In this document: in pieces, positions 18,488 to 28,595 of the stretch
How positions within the stretch are numbered: the stretch's first letter is position 1
Layout: every line of letters starts with the position of its first letter
Source of the DNA: Actinoplanes italicus
GTDB taxonomy: Bacteria; Actinomycetota; Actinomycetes; Mycobacteriales; Micromonosporaceae
NCBI RefSeq assembly: GCF_003001815.1
Contig: NZ_PVMZ01000001.1
Location: 558,001-622,000, forward strand
DNA: 64,000 bases
Direction: 5' to 3'
Made by a program: the position numbers and the translations under genes
The notes under the pieces: model-generated
What the model was told of the DNA's origin: nothing
Databases searched by the model: none
The model's input: only the letters and a program-made list of their open reading frames with translations

Positions 18488-19287
18488 TTCTGGACTCCCG
18501 GCGTGATGTCGACGAAGTCGGTGGGCTTCTCCGGCGGGAGGCCCAGGTTGCCGCTGCGACCGCCGGTGATCAGCTCGACGACCTGCGCGTGGGTGACGTC
18601 GCTCGCCTTCACCTGCGCGGCCATCCGGCCCAGGTAGAGCGCGGCGATCCGGTCGGACACCGCGAAGACGTCGTTCATGTTGTGCGAGATGAGCACCACG
18701 CCGAGACCGTTGTCAGCCAGCCGGCGGACCAGCTCCAGCACCTGGGCGGTCTGTGCCACACCCAGCGCGGCGGTCGGCTCGTCGAGGACGACCACGCGGC
18801 TGTTCCAGAGCACGGCCTTGGCGATCGCCACGGTCTGCCGCTGGCCGCCGGAGAGGCTGGCGACGAGCTGGCGCAGCGACTTGACGGTCCGCACGGAGAG
18901 GCTGGCCAGGGTCTCGCCGGCCATCTGCTCCATGGTCGGCTCGTCGAGCACGATGCCGCTCTTCTTCTCGCGACCGAGGAACATGTTCTGGACGATGTCC
19001 AGGTTGTCGCAGAGCGCGAGGTCCTGGTAGACGACCTCGATGCCGAGCTCGGAAGCGTCCCGCGGGCTGTGGATCGCGACCTGCTTGCCGTCGAAGGTCA
19101 CCGTGCCCGCGTCGATCGTGTAGATGCCACTGATGCACTTGACCAGGGTCGACTTACCGGCACCGTTGTCACCGACCAGCGCGGTGACCTCTCCGGGGTA
19201 GACGCTGAGGCCGACATCGTGCAGCACCTGGACGGGACCGAAGCTCTTGTCGATCCCGCGCAGTTCCAGTAGGGGTGTCGCGGCCAC
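18484..19287 (-). CDS. Sugar ABC transporter ATP-binding protein, single domain
   Basis: The ATPase of the importer, 267 aa. It has Walker A VGDNGAGKST, signature LSGGQRQTVAIA, Walker B VVVLDEPTAALG and the H-loop LISHN. It has one nucleotide-binding domain where XylG and RbsA have two fused, a common actinobacterial variant. I chose the GTG at 19287 because GAAGGAG sits just upstream; the longer open frame to 19353 has no such site. It follows the binding-protein gene after a 116-bp gap containing a large hairpin. Confidence 0.92.
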   Translation of the reverse strand: MAATPLLELRGIDKSFGPVQVLHDVGLSVYPGEVTALVGDNGAGKSTLVKCISGIYTIDAGTVTFDGKQVAIHSPRDASELGIEVVYQDLALCDNLDIVQNMFLGREKKSGIVLDEPTMEQMAGETLASLSVRTVKSLRQLVASLSGGQRQTVAIAKAVLWNSRVVVLDEPTAALGVAQTAQVLELVRRLADNGLGVVLISHNMNDVFAVSDRIAALYLGRMAAQVKASDVTHAQVVELITGGRSGNLGLPPEKPTDFVDITPGVQK

Positions 19288-19327
19288 GGATGTTTCTCCT
19301 TCGTTCGGTGACCGACCGTTTCGGGCC

Positions 19328-19388
19328 GTTGAATCGACTCCGGCGCCGCCCACGAGGTGACGTGAGCGGCGCCGTCGCCGGATTCAAC
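19328..19388 (-). terminator. Intercistronic hairpin between binding protein and ATPase genes
   Basis: GTTGAATC (19328-19335) pairs with GATTCAAC (19381-19388), and GGCGCCGC (19342-19349) pairs with GCGGCGCC (19366-19373) within the same stem-loop. Such hairpins after solute-binding-protein genes often give partial termination or protect the upstream mRNA, so that the binding protein outnumbers the ATPase and permease. The inverted repeats are seen directly; the role is inferred. Confidence 0.65.
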
Positions 19389-19403
19389 GGTGTTGCTGAG
19401 GGA

Positions 19404-20510
19404 TCAGCTGATGCCCGCTTCGGTGCAGGCCTTCTCGAACGCGGCGGTGCAGAGCTCGGCCTTGGTCACGAAGCCGTCGTCGACGACCGTCTTGACGTTC
19501 GCCTTGGTGATGGCCTCCGGCTTGAGCAGCACCGACTGGACCGGCTGCTTCGACTCCGGGTCGGTCACGGTCTGGGTGGCCGTGGTCGGCTTCTCACCCT
19601 TCGCCAGCGCGATGGCCAGCTCGGCGGCCGCGTTGGCCTCCTTCTTGATCGCCTTGTAGACGGTCATGCACTGGTCGCCGGCGAGGATGTTCTGCAGGCC
19701 CTGAACGGTGGCGTCCTGGCCGGTGACCGGGACGGTGCCGTTGAGCTTGTTGGTCTTCAGGACCTCGATGGCCGCGTTGCCGAGGCCGTCGTTGGCCGCG
19801 AGAACACCGGTGATCTTCTTGTCCTTGGTGAGCTGCTGCTCGAAGATCGTGCCGCCCTTGGCGTTGTCCCAGTCCGGCACCGAGTCGTCCGGGCCCTTGA
19901 TGAATTCCTGGGAGTCGAACTTCGGCTTGAGGACCGAGTCGTAGCCCTCCTTGAACAGGGTGGCGTTGTTGTCGGTCGGCGAGCCGTTGAGGTAGGAGAT
20001 GACCGGCTTGGTCACCTTCTTCTCGGCCAGGCAGTCGATCAGGCCCTGACCCTGGAGCTTGCCCACCTCGACGTTGTCGAAGGAGACGTAGTAGTTCGCG
20101 CCGCCGTTCAGCGTGAGACGGTCGTAGTCGATCGTCGCGATACCGGCCTTCTTGGCGTTGTCCAGCACGTTCTTGCCGGTGCCCGAGTCCAGGTTGACGA
20201 TCATCAGGACCTTGACGCCGCTCTGGATCATGCCGTCGGCGATGGTCTGGAACGAGGCCTTGTCGCCCTGCGCGTTCTTGATCTCCGCCTCGACGCCCGC
20301 GGCCTTGAAGGCCTCGGTCAGGTACTTCAGGTCCGCCGTCTCCCAGCGGGCCGAGCTCTTGGTGTCGGGCAGGATCACGCCGACCTTGCCGACCGAGGAC
20401 TTGCCCGAGCCGGTGTCGCCGGAGCCGCTGTCGCTCTCGGTGCCACAGGCCGCCATGGTTCCGGTGGCCAGAAGGCCGGCCGCGGCAAGGGCGAACATTC
20501 CCTTACGCAT
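19404..20510 (-). CDS. xylF: Sugar ABC transporter substrate-binding lipoprotein, xylose type
   Basis: A periplasmic-binding-protein fold of the RbsB/XylF class, 368 aa. The lipobox (TMAACGTE) gives lipidation at Cys22, followed by a Gly/Ser linker. Features shared with D-xylose-binding proteins include VGVILPDTKSSARWE, VLMIVNLDSG, TIDYDRLTLNG and VSFDNVEVG. The start ATG at 20510 has AAAGGA upstream. It is first in the operon with the ATPase, permease and ROK genes. Xylose is the best ligand guess from these motifs; no xylA or xylB is in the window. Confidence 0.9.
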   Translation of the reverse strand: MRKGMFALAAAGLLATGTMAACGTESDSGSGDTGSGKSSVGKVGVILPDTKSSARWETADLKYLTEAFKAAGVEAEIKNAQGDKASFQTIADGMIQSGVKVLMIVNLDSGTGKNVLDNAKKAGIATIDYDRLTLNGGANYYVSFDNVEVGKLQGQGLIDCLAEKKVTKPVISYLNGSPTDNNATLFKEGYDSVLKPKFDSQEFIKGPDDSVPDWDNAKGGTIFEQQLTKDKKITGVLAANDGLGNAAIEVLKTNKLNGTVPVTGQDATVQGLQNILAGDQCMTVYKAIKKEANAAAELAIALAKGEKPTTATQTVTDPESKQPVQSVLLKPEAITKANVKTVVDDGFVTKAELCTAAFEKACTEAGIS

Positions 20511-20836
20511 CGCTTATGTCCTTTCGGGGGGTAATCCGGAGCCTTATTCGGATTAATCAGGACAGCAGTGTCTGGGAGAACCGCTGCTGCCCGTGGTGCC
20601 GATGGATCAGGAACCGGTTTGTTGTGCCCGGCAACGTATTCCCATGGTGGCCGAGAACACAAGCGGCAACGATGGTCTATCTCGTAACGAGGGATAACAA
20701 TCCGGCAACACGGCCGTTCCCCCAGGTCGCCGCAAGGCGACGCGGGATGGCCCGACGATGTCCATGAAGTAACGCTAAGTAGTCCGGGCGCCGAAAGTGG
20801 GCGGAAACCCGAAGAACAGACTTTTATCCGCCTGTA
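20511..20836 (-). promoter_or_regulatory. Upstream region of the xylose-type operon with a candidate operator
   Basis: A 326-bp region without a gene. CTCGTAACGAG at 20681-20691 is a perfect 11-nt palindrome inside the weaker TATC...GATA frame (20678-20696), and GTTG/CAAC arms flank CCCGG near 20620-20634. One of these may bind the ROK protein. I could not fix a promoter -10/-35 pair. The remainder shows nothing else I recognise. Confidence 0.35.
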
Positions 20837-21328
20837 CTAGGATGCGGCCGCACGGATCGGCGCGACGATCGCACTGGTCAGCCTGATCAGATCGGCCGGG
20901 GCGAGCGACACCTGGAGACCACGGCGGCCCGCTGATACGTACATCCGATCGAGCCCGGAGGCGGAGTCGTCGATCACGGTGGGGAGTCGCCTGCGCTGTC
21001 CCAGCGGGCTGATCCCGCCCCGCACGTAACCGCTGCTGCGCTCGGCCGCGGCGCGGTCGGCCAGCGCGGCCCGCTTGCCCCCGGCAGCGGACGCCAGCGC
21101 CTTCAGGTCGAGGTCGCCGGTGACCGGCACGACGCCCACCACGAGGCTGCCGTCCACCTCGGCCACGAGGGTCTTGAACAGCCGCTCGGGCGCGACACCC
21201 AGCGCCTCGGCAACCAGCGCCCCGTAGTTGGGGGAGTCCGGGGACACCTCGTACGGATGCAGGGCGTGCGCCACCCGCTCCGTGTTCAGCAAGACGGTGG
21301 CCGGCGTACCGGCCGCTTTCTTGGCCAT
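20837..21328 (-). CDS. ybaK: Cys-tRNA(Pro)/Cys-tRNA(Cys) deacylase
   Basis: A trans-editing hydrolase that removes cysteine misloaded on tRNA(Pro). The 163-aa protein is of normal length, with the YbaK fold motifs YEVSPDSPNYGALVAEALG, the conserved lysine in FKTLVAEVDG, and YVRGGISPLGQRRRLPTVID. It ends 9 bp before... the next gene upstream on the same strand (the methyltransferase) finishes at 21338, so the two are probably co-transcribed. Confidence 0.93.
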   Translation of the reverse strand: MAKKAAGTPATVLLNTERVAHALHPYEVSPDSPNYGALVAEALGVAPERLFKTLVAEVDGSLVVGVVPVTGDLDLKALASAAGGKRAALADRAAAERSSGYVRGGISPLGQRRRLPTVIDDSASGLDRMYVSAGRRGLQVSLAPADLIRLTSAIVAPIRAAAS

Positions 21329-21337
21329 GCGCGCAAA

Positions 21338-22513
21338 CTACATCGCCGAGGTGGTCAGCAACGCGACCGGTGCCCCCTCGACACGCGTCAGCACGAGCCC
21401 CGCCGTGTTCGGACCGGACAGCCGCAGGTCCTTGCGGAGCTGATCGGGCACCAGCGCGGAACCCCGTTTACGGATCTCCAGCACCCCGACGCCGCGCTCG
21501 CGCAGCAGGGCCCGCAACCGTTTCAGCGAGAACGGGAGGACCTCGGTCACACCGAGTCGCCGGGCGAACGGCGTATCCACCGGGTCGTCGGTGTAGACGT
21601 AGGCGATCTGCGGATCGGCCAGCCGCCCGCCGACCGACTCGGCGAACTCGGCCACCAGATGGGACCGGACCACCGCCGGATCGGGGTCGTAGATCCACGC
21701 CCCGACCGGCCCGACCCCAGCCGATTTGTTGCCGGCCCCGGTTAAAACCGAGTTCGGACCCAGCAGTACGGCCCGTCGTGGCACCTCCGCAAGCGGGCCG
21801 CACCAGAAGGCCGCCTCGACCAGGTCGCCGCCGACACTCACCCACTCCCCCTCGGCGCCCGGCGGCAGCAGCCCGTGGTCGATGCCGGGCGCGAGCTTCA
21901 GCACCGTGCGCGGCACCCGCCGGGGCAGGGCGGCGATGAAGTCCCACGGCGGCGAGTACGCCTTCGGGTCGAACACCCGGCCACGACCGGCCTGACGCCG
22001 GGCCGGGTCGGCGAAGACCGCGTCGTAGCGCTCCACGGGCACCGTCGTGGCATCGGCGCACTCGACCGTGATCCGATCGGCGAGACCGGCCGCCTCGGCG
22101 TTCGCCGCGGCCATCGCGGCGGTGGTGGGATCGGCGTCCACGGCGTGCACCGCGATGCCGTGCCGGGCCGCGGCCAGCGCGTCGGCGCCCAGGCCGCACC
22201 CGAGGTCCGCGAGCGTCCGGACGCCGGCCGCGGCGAGCCGGGCCGCACGCCGGTCGGCGACCACGGCACGGGTCGCCTGCTCCAGACCGGCACGGGTGAA
22301 GAACATCCCGGCGGCTACCTGGCCGAACTTCATCGCGGCGCGTTCCCGCAAACTAGCCTGGGTCAAGGCGGCCGCGGCGAGTTCCGCGCCGAAGCCCCCG
22401 GCCCGCAGGGCCGAGGCCGCGGCGAGCGGCTCCCCGCCGGCCACCTCGGCCGCCGCGGCCAGGGCTTTCATCCCCTCGGGGGTACGCAGAAGTCGCAGCA
22501 ACTCAGGTGTCAC
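21338..22513 (-). CDS. Class I SAM-dependent methyltransferase with THUMP-like domain
   Basis: A predicted RNA- or protein-modifying methyltransferase of 391 aa. Motif I is LADLGCGLGADALAAA, the acidic residue that follows is in VHAVDADP, and a catalytic-type FADPARR motif follows. The C-terminal 70 residues resemble the THUMP-like domain of this actinobacterial family (RLGVTEVLPFSLKRLRALLRERG). I chose GTG 22513, with AGGGAGA about 10 bp upstream; ATG 22522 directly abuts that site and is less likely. It is divergent from groES, so the CIRCE-bearing gap may influence both. Confidence 0.8.
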   Translation of the reverse strand: MTPELLRLLRTPEGMKALAAAAEVAGGEPLAAASALRAGGFGAELAAAALTQASLRERAAMKFGQVAAGMFFTRAGLEQATRAVVADRRAARLAAAGVRTLADLGCGLGADALAAARHGIAVHAVDADPTTAAMAAANAEAAGLADRITVECADATTVPVERYDAVFADPARRQAGRGRVFDPKAYSPPWDFIAALPRRVPRTVLKLAPGIDHGLLPPGAEGEWVSVGGDLVEAAFWCGPLAEVPRRAVLLGPNSVLTGAGNKSAGVGPVGAWIYDPDPAVVRSHLVAEFAESVGGRLADPQIAYVYTDDPVDTPFARRLGVTEVLPFSLKRLRALLRERGVGVLEIRKRGSALVPDQLRKDLRLSGPNTAGLVLTRVEGAPVALLTTSAM

Positions 22514-22540
22514 GTGAGGCATTCTCCCTGGCGTGACAGG

Positions 22541-22613
22541 TTGGCACTCTGGTTGACGGAGTGCTAGTTCCGGAATAGTCTCGGCGTTAGCACTCTCAAC
22601 ATGAGGGTGCCAG
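22541..22613 (+). promoter_or_regulatory. groESL promoter with two CIRCE operators
   Basis: CIRCE 1 is TTGGCACTC (22541-22549), a 9-nt spacer and GAGTGCTAG (22559-22567). CIRCE 2 is TTAGCACTC (22587-22595), a 9-nt spacer and GGGTGCCAG (22605-22613). Both match the HrcA operator TTAGCACTC-N9-GAGTGCTAA. A -35-like TTGACG (22553-22558) lies in the CIRCE 1 spacer, with a -10-like TAGTCT at 22576-22581 after 17 bp, so HrcA would cover the promoter. hrcA is not in the window. Confidence 0.92.
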
Positions 22614-22744
22614 CCGCCCGGGTCCTCCGTGGCGGTTAGGCACCAGGCGGACCGGCACCCGCGACGACGGCCCCGCCCGGTGGCATGAGGCATTGACCGG
22701 CCTGGTTCAAGGCCGGCGAAACCTGTACCCAGGAGGGTATGCCC

Positions 22745-23053
22745 GTGACTACCGCGACCAAGGTTGCGATCAAGCCGCTCGAGGACCGCATCGTGGTCCA
22801 GGCGAACGAGGCTGAGACCACGACTGCTTCCGGCATCGTGATCCCCGACACCGCCAAGGAGAAGCCCCAGGAGGGCACCGTCCTCGCCGTCGGCCCCGGC
22901 CGGATCGACGACAAGGGCAACCGCGTTCCGCTCGACGTGAAGGTCGGCGACGTCGTCCTCTACTCGAAGTACGGCGGCACCGAGGTCAAGTACGCCGGCG
23001 AGGAGTACCTGGTGCTCTCCGCCCGCGACGTCCTCGCGGTCATCGAGAAGTAA
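22745..23053 (+). CDS. groES: Co-chaperonin GroES
   Basis: The heptameric lid of the GroEL folding chamber. The protein is 102 aa with the family blocks [30 protein letters not shown] and [17 protein letters not shown], which includes the mobile loop. AGGAGG at 22731-22736 is too close to the ATG at 22739 but ideally spaced from the GTG at 22745, which also gives the N-terminus [10 protein letters not shown] typical of actinobacterial GroES. It heads the groES-groEL1 operon under paired CIRCE elements. Confidence 0.97.
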   Translation: MTTATKVAIKPLEDRIVVQANEAETTTASGIVIPDTAKEKPQEGTVLAVGPGRIDDKGNRVPLDVKVGDVVLYSKYGGTEVKYAGEEYLVLSARDVLAVIEK

Positions 23054-23089
23054 GACCTAACTGATTGCGCTTGCGCCCTGTTCCGATAG

Positions 23090-24778
<1,689 letters not shown>

Positions 24779-24789
24779 CCGGAGAACGG

Positions 24790-26568
24790 CTAGGGAAAGG
24801 GCGCGCCTTCCGGGCGCGCCTTTTTCGTGGCACCGCCCTGCCACGAGTTCCACAGCCGCGCGTACGCGCCACCCGCCGCCACCAGCTCGTCGTGTGACCC
24901 CAGTTCGACGATCCGGCCGTCGGCCATCACCGCCACCCGGTCGGCGTCGTGCGCCGAGAACAGCCGGTGCGCGATCGCGACCACGGTCCGCCCGCTGACC
25001 ACCGCCGCGAGCGACCGCTCCAGATCGCGGGCGGCCCGCGGGTCGAGCATCGCGGTCGCCTCGTCGAGCACCAGCGTGTGCGGGTCGGCGATCACCAGCC
25101 GGGCCAGCGCCACCTGCTGCGCCTGCGCCGGCGACAGCAGGTACCCGCCGGTGCCCACCAGCGTGTCCAGGCCGTCCGGCAGGGCGTCCACCCAAGCGAG
25201 AGCCTGCACCGCGGTGAGCGCGGCCCTGATCTCGCCCTCCTGCGCGTTCGGCCGGACCATGGCGAGGTTGTCGCGCAGCGTACCGATGAAGACATGGTGT
25301 TCCTGGGTGACCAGGGCGACCTCGGCGCGCAGCCGGTCCGGCGGCAGGTCGGCCAGCGGGACGCCGCCGACCGTGACATCGCCCGAGGTCGGCCGGTGCA
25401 CGCCGGCAAGCAGGCGGCCTAGCGTCGACTTGCCGGCCCCGGAGACCCCGACGACGGCGAGCCGCTCGCCCGGTTCGAGAACGAGGTCGATGCCGTGCAG
25501 CACCTCGCGCCCGGGCTCGTAGGCGAACCGCACGTCGCGGACCTCGATCCGGTCGTCCCGTGGCCGGGAGACCTCATCGGTCGCCGGGACCGGATCCGCG
25601 GTGACGCCGAGGAGGCGGGCCAGCGCCGCCGCCCCCACCTCCAGCTCGTCGAGCCAGCCCACCAGCCGGTCGAGCGGGTCGACCAGCTGCTGCACGTAGA
25701 TCACGGCCGCCGTGAGGGCGCCCAGCGTCACCCGGTCGTGCAGATAGAGCCAGCCACCGGCCAGGAGCGTGAGCACCATCGGCATCACGTAGCTGATCTC
25801 GATCACCGGCCACCAGACGGTCCGGAGGTGGAGCGTGAACCGCTCGGCACGCCAGGATCGCCGCAGGTCGATGTCGGTACGGTCGATCCGCTGCCGCTGC
25901 CGGCCCAGCGCCTCGACGGTCCGGGCACTCTCCACCGTCTCGGTCAGTCCCTCGGTCACGTCCGAGTAGGCGGCGTTCTGCCGCAGATAGCCGGCCGGCG
26001 CGTGCCGCAGGTACCAGCGTGTCCCGGCCGTCATGATCGGTACCCCGATCAGCAGCGGCACCGCGAACACCGGGCTGACCAGCATCAGAGCGCCCACCAC
26101 GAGACAGAGTGTGATGACCGCGATAAGAGTCTCCGGAACCGCGAAACGGACGCATTTGGACAGTGCGTCGACATCGCGCGTGGCCCGGGTGAGCAGATCG
26201 CCGGATCCGGCAGCCTCCACCCTGGACAGTGGCAGCGCCAGCACCCGGGTGACGAACTCCTCCCGCAGCCGGGCCAGCACTCGCTCCCCCAGCCGGGCCG
26301 ACGCCAGATGCGCGAACCGGATCAGCACCGCCTGGATCAGCACGAACCCGGCGATCGTCAGCGCGAGCCGGTCCAATGACGACATCGGCACGCCGTCGTG
26401 GACGCCCTGAACCAGGTCGCCGAGCAGCCGCGGACCGGCCAGACCGGCCACCGCCGCGGCCACGTGCAGGAAGATCGTGGCCCGGAACAGGGCCGGGTAC
26501 CGGCGGATCAGATCGCGTGCGTAGCGGCGGGCCTGCGCGGCGCTCGCGACCGGTAGCAACCGGCTCAC
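24790..26568 (-). CDS. ABC exporter half-transporter with intact Walker motifs and degenerate signature
   Basis: A type IV ABC exporter subunit, 592 aa: a six-helix membrane domain (about 25-300) and one ATPase domain. Walker A GVSGAGKST (about 374-382), Walker B VLDEATAML (about 500-508) and the H-loop AIAHR are intact, but the signature LSGGQ reads LSPAQ (about 479-483). The GTG start overlaps the stop of the partner gene (GTGA), so they are translated together as a heterodimer. Its last codons overlap the groEL1 terminator. The substrate is unknown; drugs, lipids or peptides are all possible. Confidence 0.9.
   Translation of the reverse strand: MSRLLPVASAAQARRYARDLIRRYPALFRATIFLHVAAAVAGLAGPRLLGDLVQGVHDGVPMSSLDRLALTIAGFVLIQAVLIRFAHLASARLGERVLARLREEFVTRVLALPLSRVEAAGSGDLLTRATRDVDALSKCVRFAVPETLIAVITLCLVVGALMLVSPVFAVPLLIGVPIMTAGTRWYLRHAPAGYLRQNAAYSDVTEGLTETVESARTVEALGRQRQRIDRTDIDLRRSWRAERFTLHLRTVWWPVIEISYVMPMVLTLLAGGWLYLHDRVTLGALTAAVIYVQQLVDPLDRLVGWLDELEVGAAALARLLGVTADPVPATDEVSRPRDDRIEVRDVRFAYEPGREVLHGIDLVLEPGERLAVVGVSGAGKSTLGRLLAGVHRPTSGDVTVGGVPLADLPPDRLRAEVALVTQEHHVFIGTLRDNLAMVRPNAQEGEIRAALTAVQALAWVDALPDGLDTLVGTGGYLLSPAQAQQVALARLVIADPHTLVLDEATAMLDPRAARDLERSLAAVVSGRTVVAIAHRLFSAHDADRVAVMADGRIVELGSHDELVAAGGAYARLWNSWQGGATKKARPEGAPFP
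24800..24825 (+). terminator. Rho-independent terminator of groESL
   Basis: GGCGCGCC at 24800-24807 pairs with 24813-24820 over a TTCCG loop and is followed by TTTTTC. It lies 22 bp after the groEL1 stop and inside the 3' end of the convergent ABC exporter gene, where it encodes the last residues of that protein. Confidence 0.9.
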
Positions 26569-28289
26569 GACCGCTCCTCGCCGGCTTCCTCGCGCTTCTT
26601 CTCCGGCGGCTCGCTGCCGCGCAGCACCAGCCGGGCATAACCGGGTTCGGTGCGCAGCAGCCCGGTGTGCGGACCGGCCGCCACCACCCGGCCGTCCTCG
26701 ACGAAGCAGACGAGGTCGGCCCGGCTGAGCAGCAGTGGACTGGTGGTGCAGATCACCGTGGTCCGCCCGGCGCGTGCCACCCGCAGCCGCTCGGCGATCC
26801 GCGCCTCGGTGTAGGCGTCCACCGCGTTCGTCGGCTCCACCAGGACCAGAACCTCCGGGTCGGCGATCAGCGCACGAGCCAGGCGCAGCCGCTGCTGCTG
26901 GCCGCCGGAGAACGACCGGCCGCGATCGGGCACCACGGTCTCGGCGCCGGACGGCAGCGCGTCCACCGCCTCGGTGGCCGCGGCGACGACGAGTGCCTCC
27001 TCGAGAGTTCCGCGGCCGTCCGGGTCCAGGTCGGAACGCAGCCGGCCGGAGAACAGACCCGCCTCGTTGTCGGCCACGAGAATCCGCTCGCGTACGTCGG
27101 ACATCGCCGCCGCCGTCAGCGGGACACCGCCCAGCGTGGCGCCGTCGGCGTACCGGCCGAGACGATCGGCTATCCGGGCCGCGGCGGCGGGAGTCGTGGC
27201 GGCTATCGCGGTGAGGCAGCCGGGCGTCACCCGTACCCCCGAATCGGGATCCACCAGCTCGCCTTCCGGAAGCGGAATCGGATCCGGAGGATCCGGAAGA
27301 TCACTGCGCTCACGCAGCATCGCCACCACCCGGCGGCTCGACACGTGCCCACGGGTGATCTTGTCGATCGCCTCGGTGAGCTGTCGCAGCGGCGCGACCA
27401 GGAACGCGGCATAGGCGTAGAACGCCACCAGCTGACCGACCGTGATCCTGCCGTCCGCCGCGAACCGTGCACCGAGCCAGGTGACCAGCACGAGAAAGGA
27501 TCCCGGCAGCAGCGCCTGCGCCCCCTCCAGCAGCGACTCGACACGCGCGGTGTGGACACCGGCCTCACCCAGCGCACGCGACTCGGCCCGGTAGCGCGCC
27601 GCCATCACCGCCTCGCCGCCCACCCCACGGAGCACGCGCAGCCCGCCGACCAGATCAGCGGCACGCCCGGTCAGCCGGCCCTGGCTCTCCCGGTAGGCCC
27701 TCTGCCGCCGGTGCAACGGCGGGATCAGAACCCCGACGACCAACATCAGCATGGGTACGCCCAGAAGCACCACCAGCCCCAGCGGAACCGAGGCGTGCAG
27801 CAACAGGACGGTGACCGTGATCACGGCCAGCAGCGAGCCGATGCCCCGCGAGGTGATGTCGACGGCACCGCCGATGTGGGTGATGTCCGAGGTACCGATC
27901 GCGACGACCTCGCCGGCGTTCAGTCGCCTCGGCAGTGTCGAGCCGAGCCGGTTCGCCTGCCGGACCACCACCTGCACCGTCCGGAACGCGGCCGCCAGCC
28001 AGTTGGTGACCGCGAACCGGTGCCGGGCGATGCCGGTGAGAGCCTGTAGCACACCCACGCCGAACAGCACCGACGCCCAGGTCACCAGGGCCGGCCCGTC
28101 GCGCGCCACGGCGGCGTCCACGGCTCGGCCGACGACGGCGGGCACCAGCGACTGGCATCCCATCCAGGCGATCGCCAGCAGGGCCGCTGCCGCGACCGTC
28201 AGGCGGGAACGCCGGATCAGCCAGAGCAGATAACGGGTGGCGGACCGGGAGTCGGGCGTACCGGGATCGGTCACGGGCAGTCTTCGCAT
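26565..28289 (-). CDS. ABC exporter half-transporter with degenerate Walker motifs and intact signature
   Basis: The partner of the following gene, 574 aa, with six membrane helices (about 30-310) and an ATPase-like domain. The Walker A loop is gone: the position reads AATTPAAAA with no Gly-Lys-Ser (about 362-370). Walker B is VLVLVEPT, with Val for Asp, and the H-loop histidine is replaced (ICTTSP). The signature SFSGGQQQR (about 459-467) is perfect. It therefore probably contributes only a signature motif to the composite site made with the 592-aa subunit. It lies 42 bp downstream of the small gene at 28332-28586. Confidence 0.88.
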   Translation of the reverse strand: MRRLPVTDPGTPDSRSATRYLLWLIRRSRLTVAAAALLAIAWMGCQSLVPAVVGRAVDAAVARDGPALVTWASVLFGVGVLQALTGIARHRFAVTNWLAAAFRTVQVVVRQANRLGSTLPRRLNAGEVVAIGTSDITHIGGAVDITSRGIGSLLAVITVTVLLLHASVPLGLVVLLGVPMLMLVVGVLIPPLHRRQRAYRESQGRLTGRAADLVGGLRVLRGVGGEAVMAARYRAESRALGEAGVHTARVESLLEGAQALLPGSFLVLVTWLGARFAADGRITVGQLVAFYAYAAFLVAPLRQLTEAIDKITRGHVSSRRVVAMLRERSDLPDPPDPIPLPEGELVDPDSGVRVTPGCLTAIAATTPAAAARIADRLGRYADGATLGGVPLTAAAMSDVRERILVADNEAGLFSGRLRSDLDPDGRGTLEEALVVAAATEAVDALPSGAETVVPDRGRSFSGGQQQRLRLARALIADPEVLVLVEPTNAVDAYTEARIAERLRVARAGRTTVICTTSPLLLSRADLVCFVEDGRVVAAGPHTGLLRTEPGYARLVLRGSEPPEKKREEAGEERS

Positions 28290-28331
28290 CAGGCCCCGAC
28301 GGTAAGGGCCCAGCTGCGCCGATGCGACCGC

Positions 28332-28586
28332 TCAGCGATCGACGGGGTTGAAATCCCAGACGTGCGGAGCGCGTGCCACCAGGTTCTCCGGCGGGGTGCG
28401 CATGTTCTCCGGGGAGTTGCGCCATTTGGTGATGACGACGATGCGATGATCGGTGGACGAATAGACGTCACTCGACACATGTTGTGGCAGTACCTCCAGG
28501 GCAGGCACCGCCGTGTCGCAGACCCAGGCCAGCAGCTCGTCGAAGCCACTACGCGAGGCCCGCACCTCCCACATCCGCGCGATCAT
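28332..28586 (-). CDS. Small hypothetical protein, possibly dimeric alpha-beta barrel
   Basis: An 84-aa protein (start MIARMWEVRA, end HVWDFNPVDR). The N-terminal beta-alpha pattern followed by RIVVITKWRNSPENM resembles the ferredoxin-like fold of ABM or Dabb-type small proteins, but this is only a shape-based guess. It sits 9 bp after tsaD in the same direction and before the exporter pair, so it is probably the end of the tsa operon transcript. I do not recognise its function. Confidence 0.6.
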   Translation of the reverse strand: MIARMWEVRASRSGFDELLAWVCDTAVPALEVLPQHVSSDVYSSTDHRIVVITKWRNSPENMRTPPENLVARAPHVWDFNPVDR

Positions 28587-28595
28587 GAAGGCTTC

